A stretch of DNA of 64,000 nt from Kineothrix sp. IPX-CK (lineage in GTDB: Bacteria > Bacillota > Clostridia > Lachnospirales > Lachnospiraceae). This document shows positions 38,082 to 47,373 of this stretch, one piece after another. The notes beneath the pieces are model-generated. The model was not told where the DNA came from. It ran no database searches and was given only the letters and a program-made list of their open reading frames with translations. The stretch is from the NCBI RefSeq assembly GCF_039134705.1, contig NZ_CP146256.1, positions 310,001-374,000 on the forward strand. Reading direction: 5' to 3'. Position numbers and translations under genes: made by a program. Each line of letters starts with the position of its first letter. Positions within the stretch are counted from its first letter, which is position 1.

Positions 38082-39323
38082 TTATTGCAAGGTCACAATG
38101 AATTTCGTAAAAGTATGCTCGTCACTCTTTACGGAAATGTGTCCTTTATGGGCCTGTGCTATGGAGGAAGCGATAGCCAGCCCCAGACCATATCCCCCGG
38201 ATTCCCGGCTTCTGGAAGTATCGCTTCTGTAAAACCTTTCAAATACTTGCTTCTGGTCTTCTTTTGGAATGCCTTTTCCGGTATTCCCGATTTCCAGTAT
38301 CTTCTTTTCGCCATGCTGGGAAAGGCTGATAGAAATGCGGCCGTTGTCATCGGAGTATTTGAAGGCGTTATCCAACAAAATAGTAGTAAGCTGCTTAATA
38401 CTGTTTTCGCTGCCATTGAAGAAAATATTTTCATCAATCTCTATTTCATATTTTTTTCCATATTCATAGGCCATGCTTTCGAAGGAAAGCGCTACATTTT
38501 TCACCGCAGTACTCATGTCAAACTGGGAAAAAACCATGGTTTGATCATAGGAGTCGAGCTTAGCCAGCTCCAAAAGGTTTTTGATAAGTGTGTTCATCCT
38601 CTGCGTTTGTGAGAGGATGTGCTTCAGCCATTTGTTGTCCCCGATCCCGGCGGCAAGTACCTCGGCATTGGTGGTGATGATGGTGAGAGGCGTCTTAAGT
38701 TCATGGGAGGCGTCGGCAATGAACTGCTTTTGTTTTTCGAAGGTAGTCTGCACCGGCTTTACGATCCAGCGGGAAAGAATCACCACGAGGAAGAAGATGA
38801 AGAGAATACCGATGAGACCGATATATAAGCAGGTCCAGAAGAGCCTGAGGGATATATCCTTTTCTACGGAATAATCCATAAAGTATATTTGCAGGCCGTC
38901 CTCCCTGTCTCTCATGATATATAGATATTTGGAAAGCACACCGCGCTCGTGCGGGTTTTCCATTACCTTGGCCGCCAGTACGCGAATGGTATCCTCTGTA
39001 ATATCAGAATTCTCATTATAAAAAACATCAGTAATATTGTCTTCTGAATCATATAGAACAGAAAAGCTGCGGAAGGCATCGAAGCCGCCGATGGGGTTCC
39101 CCGGCGGATTTTCGTTTTCTCCGGTCATTTCTTTGCGGTTTTTTACCACGAATCCCTTGTCCTTTTCCAATGGCATATCGGCGATGCGGCAAAGCAGGGA
39201 ATAGCCCTGATTGCGGCTGGACAAGGTCATGGATATATTGATGACGCACAGAATCAATATGAAAATAAAGCTGATGCAGGCCATCGTGACGAGAATGAAC
39301 TGGTAACGCATTCGTTTGATCAT
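38082..39323 (-). CDS. OmpR-type system sensor histidine kinase
   Basis: A 413-residue kinase with membrane segments near 8-32 and 163-185 and a short extracellular sensor between. The HisKA motif is FIADASHELKTPLTI; the ATPase motifs are LLDNAFKYSDDNG, GNTGKGI and SGGYGLGLAIASSIA. It starts with ATG overlapping the stop of the response regulator gene by 4 nt. Divergent to it is a MacB-type exporter operon, the likely target, as in antimicrobial-peptide resistance systems. Confidence 0.93.
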   Translation of the reverse strand: MIKRMRYQFILVTMACISFIFILILCVINISMTLSSRNQGYSLLCRIADMPLEKDKGFVVKNRKEMTGENENPPGNPIGGFDAFRSFSVLYDSEDNITDVFYNENSDITEDTIRVLAAKVMENPHERGVLSKYLYIMRDREDGLQIYFMDYSVEKDISLRLFWTCLYIGLIGILFIFFLVVILSRWIVKPVQTTFEKQKQFIADASHELKTPLTIITTNAEVLAAGIGDNKWLKHILSQTQRMNTLIKNLLELAKLDSYDQTMVFSQFDMSTAVKNVALSFESMAYEYGKKYEIEIDENIFFNGSENSIKQLTTILLDNAFKYSDDNGRISISLSQHGEKKILEIGNTGKGIPKEDQKQVFERFYRSDTSRSRESGGYGLGLAIASSIAQAHKGHISVKSDEHTFTKFIVTLQ

Positions 39324-39994
39324 GGCATTACCTCCAGATAATAACCGATTCCGCGGCTGGTCTTTATCTGAACAGCAGTTCCAAGAGAATGGAGCTTCTG
39401 CCTTAAGAAGGATACGTAGACTTCAACATTGTTATATTCGGCATCGGTATCGATGCCCCACACCTTTTCTATCAATAGATCCTTGGGAATGACCTGCTTG
39501 GGACTTGCGAGAAATATTTCCATCAACTGGAATTCTTTTGCTCCCAGCTTAATGGAGTTCTTGCCGCAGGATAGCTCCATCGTTCCTTTGTTTAAAGATA
39601 TATCCGCATAGGTGATGATTTCTCCGGTATAATTGCTGCCCCGTCTGGTCAGGGCCCGTATTCTTGCTAACAGCTCCGTGGTAGAGAAGGGCTTGGCCAG
39701 ATAGTCATCGCTTCCGGCATCCAGACCGGTTACGATGTCCTGAAGCTCGGACTTGGCGGTCAAAAGAATGACGGGAGTGAATATCTGCTCCCTGCGTAAA
39801 GTTTTCAATATGGAGATGCCGTCCATGCCGGGCAGCATAATGTCCAGCAGAATCATGTCGTAGATGCCGGAGCGCGCGTAATCAAGACCCTCAAGGCCGC
39901 TTAGTACGGAGTCTGCCATGTAGGAATTCTGGCGCAGTATTTCGCATAAGGCATCGGCAAGCGCTTCTTCGTCTTCTATTACCAGTAACCGCAT
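39320..39994 (-). CDS. OmpR-family response regulator
   Basis: A 224-residue regulator: receiver with acidic pocket IEDEE, Asp51 in LLDIMLPGMDG, Thr in LLTAKS and Lys in AKPF, then the winged helix with SLNKGTMELSCGKNSIKLGA, VIPKDLLIEKVWG and TSRGIGYYLE. GGAAAGGA precedes the start. It is coexpressed with the kinase gene and faces the exporter operon across a 170-nt intergenic region that contains an inverted repeat at 40069-40117. Confidence 0.94.
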   Translation of the reverse strand: MRLLVIEDEEALADALCEILRQNSYMADSVLSGLEGLDYARSGIYDMILLDIMLPGMDGISILKTLRREQIFTPVILLTAKSELQDIVTGLDAGSDDYLAKPFSTTELLARIRALTRRGSNYTGEIITYADISLNKGTMELSCGKNSIKLGAKEFQLMEIFLASPKQVIPKDLLIEKVWGIDTDAEYNNVEVYVSFLRQKLHSLGTAVQIKTSRGIGYYLEVMP

Positions 39995-40068
39995 TTTTTT
40001 GTCCTTTCCACATTTGAATGGTGATTTCTATTCCGGAGCACCGGATGTAGGTATATTATAACACGAAC

Positions 40069-40117
40069 CTTAAAATAAAATTGAAAATTTTGTTTCCGGT
40101 TTCAAGGTTATTTTAAG
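40069..40117. promoter_or_regulatory. inverted repeat between response regulator and exporter genes
   Basis: CTTAAAATAA (40069-40078) and TTATTTTAAG (40108-40117) are exact complements 29 nt apart. TATAAT on the minus strand (complement of 40052-40057) could be the -10 of the regulator gene. The repeat is a candidate binding site for the OmpR-type regulator. Confidence 0.4.
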
Positions 40118-40165
40118 ATTATTAAATTATTCTTATAAATGGAAAAACAAATGCAGGAGGCACGT

Positions 40166-41995
40166 ATGAAGGAGAAGAAGAAAACGGTGAATACGGATGC
40201 ACAGGTGAAGGAGAAGATAAGCCTAAGGGATAAATGGAAGAGTATAAAAAGAAAGCAGAAGATTATTTTATCCGCATGTATACTTTTGCTTGTGGCAGCT
40301 CTTGCAGCAGGCGGGATTTACTTTTTTGTTATCAGAAAAAATACCGGAGATATGGCGGGGATGCGGCCGGATATGAATGGTTTTGGAGAAAATGTCGTTA
40401 CGGCCAGCGGACTGACCAGCACGGGGATGACGGAAGAAGAATATGAGCTGGATTTCCTGGAGACGCAGCTGCTCGTGGAGGAAAGCTATCTGGCCATTGG
40501 AGATATGGTGGAAAAGGGAACGAAGGCATTTAAGATTTCCGATGAGAGCCTGAAGGAGGCCAAGGAGGAGCTGGAGAATGCAGTTACCGAAACGGAGCTG
40601 GCTTATCGGCAGGGACTGATCGATTATGAGCAGAACAAGCTGGATGCGGACAGTACATATCAAACGGCAGCGGTAAATGCGAAATATGCGCAGGCGGAGT
40701 ATGACAGCTCGTTGGAGCAATCAAAGGCTGATGTAGAGGATTTGAAGCAGCAGGTGGAGGATGCGCAGGAGCTTTATGACGAGTATACCGCTGTGGTAGA
40801 GACAGATTATTACTATAGTTATTATAACATCGAGGAGCTGAAGGAGGTTTATTACGACAACTTCTCCTTTTTGATGGATTTATATGAAAGATGGGATATC
40901 GAAGGCCTGAACGACCAGTACCCTAACGGTGCCAGCAGCCTGAGCGGTGCGGGCACCGGTCAGGACTCAGATAGCGGGGATACTGCAGCCCAGAGCGATT
41001 CCAGCGCTTCCGGCGGTACAGGAGGCATGCTGAGCGGAGGGATGTCGGGCAGCGGAAAAGCCGGCGGCAGCAGCAGCGAGGCTGATAAGCTTACTGTATA
41101 TGACATGATGGATGAGCTTGTTACAAAGAACGGCGAAGAATATGAAGAGGCTATGGACAATTATGAAAAAGACACGGCGATGGCCATTGCTTCTCTGGAT
41201 CTTGCGAAGAGTAATCTGGCGACCTTGCAGGCACAGCTTCAGGAGGCGGAGTTGACATATGAGAAGCAGGTAATAACGAGCAAGGTAGATTATGATTCAA
41301 CAATTGCCGATAGCGAAAATGCGGAGTCAGTATATGACACTGCCGTCAAAAAACTGGATGAGGACTTGGAAGCCTTGAAGGATGACGAAGAAGAGGCGAA
41401 GGATAATCTGGAGGTGTTTGAAAATACCCTTGGGGACGGCTATTTCTACACGCAGAGCGCCGGAACAATTGTTATGAACAGAGTTCGTGAGGGCAGTTAT
41501 CTCGGCACAGAGGATATTCTTCTGGCTTACAGCGATCCGGAGACGGTTACAGTGGCGGCTTCCGTGGATCAGGCGAACATTGCCTCTGTAAATGTAGGAG
41601 ACAGCGCATACGTGGTTATCAGTGAATACGGAAACTATGAGGGCACGGTGATTTCCATCAACCCCGTATCTTCCTCCGACAGTAAATCAGCAGTAACATA
41701 TACGGTTACGGTAGAGCTGAGCGGTGATATCAGCAGTCTGGAATCCAATTTGACATCCTATGTCTACCTAGGGATGAGTGAAGAGCAGATGGAACAGATG
41801 CAGGAAAGAAATGCAAGCAATGCAGACGGTGTTTCCGGAGACGGTAATTCTACAGGCGGAATGCAAAATGGTGATACGCCAAACAGTGGCTCAGATGGAA
41901 CCGGCGGCACAGAGAATGCAGGCACGTCTTCAGACGTGAATACTCAGAGAATGGGGGAGAATGCACCAGGTTCAGACGGAGGTAACAAAGAATGA
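40166..41995 (+). CDS. HlyD/MacA-type membrane fusion protein, first of three
   Basis: A 609-residue periplasm-facing adaptor anchored by one membrane helix near 32-55 (IILSACILLLVAALAAGGIYF). Long coiled-coil helices (about 120-230 and 315-410) flank a Gly/Ser-rich stretch (ASGGTGGMLSGGMSGSGKAG). A beta-barrel region follows (TVTVAASVDQANIASVNVGDSAYVV), then a low-complexity tail rich in Gly, Asn and Ser. Start 40166 follows GGAGG by 5 nt. It overlaps the next adaptor gene by 4 nt. Compared with typical MacA (about 370 residues) it is very long. Confidence 0.88.
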   Translation: MKEKKKTVNTDAQVKEKISLRDKWKSIKRKQKIILSACILLLVAALAAGGIYFFVIRKNTGDMAGMRPDMNGFGENVVTASGLTSTGMTEEEYELDFLETQLLVEESYLAIGDMVEKGTKAFKISDESLKEAKEELENAVTETELAYRQGLIDYEQNKLDADSTYQTAAVNAKYAQAEYDSSLEQSKADVEDLKQQVEDAQELYDEYTAVVETDYYYSYYNIEELKEVYYDNFSFLMDLYERWDIEGLNDQYPNGASSLSGAGTGQDSDSGDTAAQSDSSASGGTGGMLSGGMSGSGKAGGSSSEADKLTVYDMMDELVTKNGEEYEEAMDNYEKDTAMAIASLDLAKSNLATLQAQLQEAELTYEKQVITSKVDYDSTIADSENAESVYDTAVKKLDEDLEALKDDEEEAKDNLEVFENTLGDGYFYTQSAGTIVMNRVREGSYLGTEDILLAYSDPETVTVAASVDQANIASVNVGDSAYVVISEYGNYEGTVISINPVSSSDSKSAVTYTVTVELSGDISSLESNLTSYVYLGMSEEQMEQMQERNASNADGVSGDGNSTGGMQNGDTPNSGSDGTGGTENAGTSSDVNTQRMGENAPGSDGGNKE

Positions 41996-43815
41996 TCGGC
42001 AAATTAAAAGAAAAATTAAAAAATAGAAAATTTTTGCTCAAATTTCTTCTCGCGGTCATAGCGCTGATAGCGCTTATTGCTGCTTCCGTTTACACGGTAT
42101 TCATCAAGCCGACGCTGAGTGAAGACAGATATATATATAAAGAAGAGCAGGTACAGAGAGGGGATTTGATTCTCGGAATCATGGAGAGCGGAAACGTAAC
42201 CTTGGACGAATCCAGCATCGACTATACGCTGGAGCTTGAGGATGAAGATGAAGATGAAGACGAGGATGATTCGGATGACGAGGATGACGATGAAGAAGAA
42301 ACCATCAAATATTTAGAGATAGAGGATGTCTATGCGGTAAGCGGCCAGCATATCGAAGAAGGAGAGGCGCTTTTTAAGCTGACTGAGAAGAGTGTGGAGG
42401 CAGTGAGCAAGAGATTGAATACGCTTTATACCGAAGCACAAATCGCTCTTTCGGAGGCGGAGACAGAATATAAGATAGAGCTGCTTACGGCAAAAGGAAC
42501 TTATGACACAAGCATGCTGGAAGCCGATAGAGCGGAGTCTACCTATAGTTCCTCCCAGTCCAGGACGCAGGAAAGCGTGAACATCCTTTCCGCAGATATA
42601 AAAGTCCTGGAAGCGGATATTGCTTATGCACAGGAGCAGCTTGCGGATGAGGATCTCTGGGAGTCATTGGATGATGCACAGACAGAATATACTCAGGCGT
42701 TAAATATCTATGAGGATACGGATGCTCATAATGCAACCGCTTATGCAAGCAATTATGCGGACTATAAAAACGCCAAGGAACAGCTTGATACGATTCAGGG
42801 ACAGATCGATGAGCTGAATCAGACAATTGAAGACAGTGAGAAGAGCATAGCTAAGAAGCAGAAGGACATTGCGGCAGCACAGAGCGGCCTGGAAGTAGAA
42901 GGACTGACCAACAAAAGCGCCTATGATAACGCGGTAGCAGGCGGAGAGCTGGCCGAGGATATTTATAGCTACACGGTCAATTCCCTGGAAGAGGCTGTGG
43001 CATCGGCACAGGCAGATATGGATGAGGCGCAGCAGAATCTGGAAGACTTTCAGTCCTTCGTAGGAGATGACGGAATCATCTATGCGGACGGAAGCGGAGT
43101 TGTGACAAGCGTGTCATATGAAGCGGGAGATGACTTGATCAATACGGGCGCAATTTTAAGCTATGTAGAAGAAGATGCATATGCGGTAACCATCGACGTA
43201 TCGGAGGAGGATGTCTCGGCCATAGCAGTAGGCGATAGGGTGGATATCGTTATGAATGCTTATCCCGATGAGGTATATGAAGGAACTGTGGAATCCATAA
43301 CGACCACAGCCACTTCGGATTATGCATCCACGATCAGCTATCCGGTAACCATTAAGATAGAAGGAGACATTTCCCTGTTGTTCGGAGGGATGACGGCGGA
43401 TGTAACATTCGTCACGGATTCGGTTTCTGATGTTTTGTACATATCCAAAAAGGCGGTACAGGAAATCGACGGGAAGAGCTATGTCTACATGAAAGGCGCA
43501 GCAGGGAACAGAAAGCTTACAGAAGTGGAAACCGGTTTTTCCGACGGTACCAATGTTGAAATTATAAGCGGACTTTCTGAAGAAGATGTTGTTTATATAG
43601 AGAGCAAAGTAAGCGCAAGTGATGAAGAATTGACGGAAAGCGAAACTATGGAGCAAGAAAGTTCGGGTGACGGCAATGAGCAGGAGATGTCTGGTGATGG
43701 CAGCATGCCGGATGGCGGAGATTTTTCGGGCGGCGAAGATATGCAAAATGGCGGCAGTTTTCCTGATAATGGAGGAGATATGCCTGACATGGGCGGCGGC
43801 TTTCCCGGAAATTGA
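41992..43815 (+). CDS. HlyD/MacA-type membrane fusion protein, second of three
   Basis: A 607-residue adaptor with one membrane helix near 14-36. A strikingly acidic run of Asp and Glu spans about residues 83-103. A lipoyl-like half-motif (YAVSGQHIEEGEALFKL), long coiled coils with repeated Ala/Glu/Gln, and a barrel (YAVTIDVSEEDVSAIAVGDRVDIV) follow. The tail is rich in Gly, Met, Asp and Pro (DMPDMGGGFPGN). GGAGGT is 8 nt before the start. The first adaptor gene overlaps by 4 nt, which suggests a fixed ratio. Confidence 0.88.
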   Translation: MIGKLKEKLKNRKFLLKFLLAVIALIALIAASVYTVFIKPTLSEDRYIYKEEQVQRGDLILGIMESGNVTLDESSIDYTLELEDEDEDEDEDDSDDEDDDEEETIKYLEIEDVYAVSGQHIEEGEALFKLTEKSVEAVSKRLNTLYTEAQIALSEAETEYKIELLTAKGTYDTSMLEADRAESTYSSSQSRTQESVNILSADIKVLEADIAYAQEQLADEDLWESLDDAQTEYTQALNIYEDTDAHNATAYASNYADYKNAKEQLDTIQGQIDELNQTIEDSEKSIAKKQKDIAAAQSGLEVEGLTNKSAYDNAVAGGELAEDIYSYTVNSLEEAVASAQADMDEAQQNLEDFQSFVGDDGIIYADGSGVVTSVSYEAGDDLINTGAILSYVEEDAYAVTIDVSEEDVSAIAVGDRVDIVMNAYPDEVYEGTVESITTTATSDYASTISYPVTIKIEGDISLLFGGMTADVTFVTDSVSDVLYISKKAVQEIDGKSYVYMKGAAGNRKLTEVETGFSDGTNVEIISGLSEEDVVYIESKVSASDEELTESETMEQESSGDGNEQEMSGDGSMPDGGDFSGGEDMQNGGSFPDNGGDMPDMGGGFPGN

Positions 43816-43872
43816 TATAAAGGCTGGCGGCTGAAGCTTTAAGGCCGTGAGAAAGGCATGAGGATTAAAAAA

Positions 43873-45585
43873 ATGAAACAGAAATTGATTGCGTTCATGA
43901 AGAAAATAAAGGCGGTATTCAGCACACTGACCGGAAATGGAATCGTAAAATGGAAAAAGTTGTATTCCGCAGACAGAAAAAAAGCGTATGCTTTGGCAGG
44001 CATTATTTTGGCGGTATTCGTGCTCTGCATCGCCGGCCTCATAACTCTTGCTGTAATAAGCGGCAAGGATGAGGTCACATATAGAGAGGCACAGGTAGAA
44101 AAAGGAAACCTGACGGTTGGAGTTACGGAAAGCGGTAATGTAGCTATCGGCACGTCCGAGCAGACTTTCGACTTGGATATCAGCGAATATACGGGAAGCA
44201 GCAGCACTTTTTCATGGAACGGAAGCATGGGAGGGGGCATGGGACAAATGCTCCAGAATTCCGGGGCTGCCTCCTCATCATCCACCGGCAGATCGTTAGA
44301 GATAGAGGCAGTGTATGTGTCGGCAGGACAGGAGATAGAAAAAGGGACTCCTATTTTAAAGCTGACGGATGAAAGCGTAAACAGCATCAGACAGGAGCTT
44401 AAAGAGGATGCTTCCGATGCGCAGATTACTTATGAGCAGACGATGACTAATAAACAAAAGGTGAGTATACAGGCGCAGGGTGACTTGGACATCAATACGG
44501 CATATGGAACATATGCAGAATCGGAGTATAGCAATACGGTAGTTACACTGAATGAGTCCGTAGAAAGCATTCAGGAGCAGCTTACCGAGGCGCAGGAGGA
44601 TTTGACGGAAGATACGGATAATTTGGCAAAGATGCAGACTTTGTTAGCTGAGCAGAAAACGGTACTGGCCAATGCGGAGTATGCGAGGGATAACACCAGC
44701 AGAGACGATAATCTGTACTGGTGGATCGTAGCGGTGAATACGGTAAGCGACACAGAGGATCTGATAGAGACGCTGGAGGATGAGATAGACAGTACGGAGG
44801 AAGAAATAGAGGATTTGAATAAAAGCATTGCTTCCTTAAGCACGCAGCTTTCTCTGGCACAGAAGGAACTGGAAGCAGGAAGTATCGCAGCGAAGGTGAA
44901 TAAGGATCTTCGGCAGTATCAATACGAAAATGCGCAGGAAATTTATGACGTGACGGTAGGGCAGAGCAATTTTGAAGAGGAGAAGGCCAAGACGGATTAC
45001 GATACCGCGCAGGAGAAGCTGAATGAATTCGACAGTGTAATTCAAGAGGGTGTCATATCCTCGGAATATACCGGCGTTATCACCCAGGTTGGCATAAATG
45101 TAGGCGACAGCCTGGAGCAGGACGGCTCGATCATTACGCTGAACGATTACGAGGAAGCGACGATAACGGTGACGGTAGACGAAGAGGATATGGAATACGC
45201 GCAGACGGGCAATGCGGTAAACGTTGTATTCACAGCCTTCCCGGATGATGTATTCAGGGGAGAAGTCACAGAAATCGGTGATGCGCAGATCAACAGCAAC
45301 ACGAACACCACAACCTATTCGGTTACCGTAACTATTACGGGAGATATCGAAGGCTTGTATGAAGGAATGAGTACGGAGGTTACTTTCATTACGAAGGAAT
45401 CCGCAGAAGTGCTCTATATACCCAACCGGGCGGTTATCAGAGAAGGAACTGAGTCCTATGTGAAGATGAAGGATGAAAAGGGTAATATGGTAACGAGGGA
45501 AGTGACGACAGGATTCTCAGATGGCGTACATGTGGAAATAAAGGAAGGGCTTTCAGAGGGAGATACCATATTAATAGAAAGGTAA
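43873..45585 (+). CDS. HlyD/MacA-type membrane fusion protein, third of three
   Basis: A 570-residue adaptor with a membrane helix near 36-58 (ALAGIILAVFVLCIAGLITLA). It has a lipoyl-like part (EAVYVSAGQEIEKGTPILKL), a Met/Gly insert (GSMGGGMGQMLQNSG), long coiled coils and a barrel with VTVDEEDMEYAQTGNAVNVV. The start at 43873 has GAGGA 8 nt upstream; ATG 43858 is in frame but too close to GAAAGG. The permease gene follows after 10 nt. Its sequence resembles the second adaptor more than the first, suggesting duplication. Confidence 0.87.
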   Translation: MKQKLIAFMKKIKAVFSTLTGNGIVKWKKLYSADRKKAYALAGIILAVFVLCIAGLITLAVISGKDEVTYREAQVEKGNLTVGVTESGNVAIGTSEQTFDLDISEYTGSSSTFSWNGSMGGGMGQMLQNSGAASSSSTGRSLEIEAVYVSAGQEIEKGTPILKLTDESVNSIRQELKEDASDAQITYEQTMTNKQKVSIQAQGDLDINTAYGTYAESEYSNTVVTLNESVESIQEQLTEAQEDLTEDTDNLAKMQTLLAEQKTVLANAEYARDNTSRDDNLYWWIVAVNTVSDTEDLIETLEDEIDSTEEEIEDLNKSIASLSTQLSLAQKELEAGSIAAKVNKDLRQYQYENAQEIYDVTVGQSNFEEEKAKTDYDTAQEKLNEFDSVIQEGVISSEYTGVITQVGINVGDSLEQDGSIITLNDYEEATITVTVDEEDMEYAQTGNAVNVVFTAFPDDVFRGEVTEIGDAQINSNTNTTTYSVTVTITGDIEGLYEGMSTEVTFITKESAEVLYIPNRAVIREGTESYVKMKDEKGNMVTREVTTGFSDGVHVEIKEGLSEGDTILIER

Positions 45586-45595
45586 GGTTAACAAC

Positions 45596-46924
45596 ATGAG
45601 ATTATCGGAAATATTTAAGCTGGTCTGGCTGAATCTCTCGCAAAATAAATCGAAAGTTTTCTTGACTTCCACCGGTATTATCGTAGGCGCAGCGACGATT
45701 ATGCTCGTTATCGCCATCGGCACAGGCGGCAAGATGGAAGTAGCCGAGCAATTCAAGAACCTGAATGCGGGAGCCATAGACATCTCCTATGAATACACGG
45801 ATAACAGCAGCAATGGCTTCGGAGGAGGCTTTCCCGGCGGAAACATGGGAGGGGGTGTTCCCGGAGGCGGCAATATGGGTGGTGGCTTTCCAAGCGATAG
45901 AGGCAGTTTTGCAGGAGGATTCCCCGGCAGTGAAGAACAGGCGAATACCGAAAAAATTGTCTTGTCCGTGTCTGACATGGAGGATTTGGAAACCTTCGTT
46001 CCCGGAATCGCAAACACCACTATTTCCTATACGACCAAGGCTGATGTAGACGGCGGTGAGTTAGAAGAAACGACGAATTATACGATAGCGGGCGTGAAAA
46101 GCAACTATGCCGAGATCAGTAATCTGGAACTGGCCATCGGCGATTTCCTCACTGAGGAAAATGACGAGTACAAAGAAAAGTCATGCGTGCTGGGTTATAG
46201 TGTGGCAAAGGAGATATTTGGAAGCATTATGGATGCTTATGACGCTTCTGTATACATCGACAACCGTCCCTATGTAGTGACAGGAGTGTTGTCCGAAATG
46301 GGAACGGTGGCATCGGGAATCAGCCCCGATGAAGCAATATTCATCCCTTATGAAACTGGCATCAAATATTTGACAGGAAGCGATATCAGCCCCTCCATTA
46401 CCGTGGTAGCGGAGGAAGTGAACGAGGTCGATCAAATCATTACATATGTACAGGAAGTGATGGCGGAAAGCTACCCTAATGCGGAATTCACAATAACGGA
46501 TGCGGGAAGTAAGATGGAAGCGGCATCTAAGTCCAATGAAACGCTGACCCTCTTACTTATCGCCATGGCTGTTATCGTGTTTATTGTCGGAGGCATCGGC
46601 ATTATGAACGTATTGTTCGTGTCGGTAAAGGAGAGGACGAATGAGATCGGCATACTGAAGGCCATCGGATGCAGTCAGAAGGATATTCTTCTGGAATTCC
46701 TCTTCGAGGCGAGCTGTATAAGCCTTATAGGCGCGGTGCTGGGAGTGCTGGTTTCTCTCGGCATTACCCCCATTATCGAGGGCTTTTCCGTACGAGTAGA
46801 GCTGAGCCTCTGGGGAGGATTATTATCCTTAGCCTTCGGTGTGCTGACCGGAACCATTTTTGGCTTCTATCCGGCATATAAAGCGTCAGTGCTCATTCCG
46901 GTAGTTGCCCTTAACCACGAATAA
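45596..46924 (+). CDS. MacB-type ABC exporter permease (FtsX fold)
   Basis: A 442-residue permease with one N-terminal helix, a large extracellular MacB_PCD domain (about 40-305) and three C-terminal helices. The last part has MAVIVFIVGGIGIMNVLFVSV, KERTNEIGILKAIGCSQKDILLEFL and the final FGFYPAYKASVLIPVVALNHE, all typical. The extracellular domain carries an unusual Gly/Phe/Pro/Met repeat at about 76-118 (GGGFPGGNMGG units). It should assemble with the three adaptors and the separate ATPase two genes downstream. Confidence 0.94.
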   Translation: MRLSEIFKLVWLNLSQNKSKVFLTSTGIIVGAATIMLVIAIGTGGKMEVAEQFKNLNAGAIDISYEYTDNSSNGFGGGFPGGNMGGGVPGGGNMGGGFPSDRGSFAGGFPGSEEQANTEKIVLSVSDMEDLETFVPGIANTTISYTTKADVDGGELEETTNYTIAGVKSNYAEISNLELAIGDFLTEENDEYKEKSCVLGYSVAKEIFGSIMDAYDASVYIDNRPYVVTGVLSEMGTVASGISPDEAIFIPYETGIKYLTGSDISPSITVVAEEVNEVDQIITYVQEVMAESYPNAEFTITDAGSKMEAASKSNETLTLLLIAMAVIVFIVGGIGIMNVLFVSVKERTNEIGILKAIGCSQKDILLEFLFEASCISLIGAVLGVLVSLGITPIIEGFSVRVELSLWGGLLSLAFGVLTGTIFGFYPAYKASVLIPVVALNHE

Positions 46925-46960
46925 GACTTGTATTACAAGTCTCCAGACTTAGAAAGGAGC

Positions 46961-47347
46961 ATGGTTATAAAAATGAAGGCAGAAAAATCAAAAAAAAGAA
47001 AAAAATCTGCGATTATGGCCGCAGTAGTTCTATTGATAGGAGTAGTCTGTTTCACCGGATTTACTATGACGGCAAGAAGCTCCTCAGAAAGCAGTCAGGT
47101 ACAAATTACAGCAGGAAAAAATGAAGAGCTCATATATGCCCGCCTTACGTCGGTGATCGGAAACGACATAACTTGTACCTTAACCGGGAGCGGCGAAGAA
47201 AAAGCCTACGAGATTCCGGTAGGGACCGATGTGGTCACCCGTCTCGGTACGATAACGACTTTTTCGAAGCTGTCGGAGGGGAATAATGTAGCCATTTTAT
47301 TGGAAAAGGATACTGATATAGTGAAGGCGGTATGGATAACGGAATAA
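46961..47347 (+). CDS. small membrane-anchored extracellular protein of the exporter operon
   Basis: A 128-residue protein: a basic N-terminus with KAEKSKKRKK, one hydrophobic helix (IMAAVVLLIGVVCFTGFTM) and an extracellular part of about 90 residues with alternating beta-type patterns (LTSVIGNDITCTLTGSG, EIPVGTDVVTRLGTITTF). It lies between the permease and ATPase genes. No family was recognised. AAGGAG lies only 1 nt before ATG 46961, and ATG 46973 is 13 nt from it, so the start is uncertain. A role as an accessory subunit is inferred from its place in the operon. Confidence 0.75.
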   Translation: MVIKMKAEKSKKRKKSAIMAAVVLLIGVVCFTGFTMTARSSSESSQVQITAGKNEELIYARLTSVIGNDITCTLTGSGEEKAYEIPVGTDVVTRLGTITTFSKLSEGNNVAILLEKDTDIVKAVWITE

Positions 47348-47373
47348 GCTATAGTTGTAAGAAGGAGATGAAA

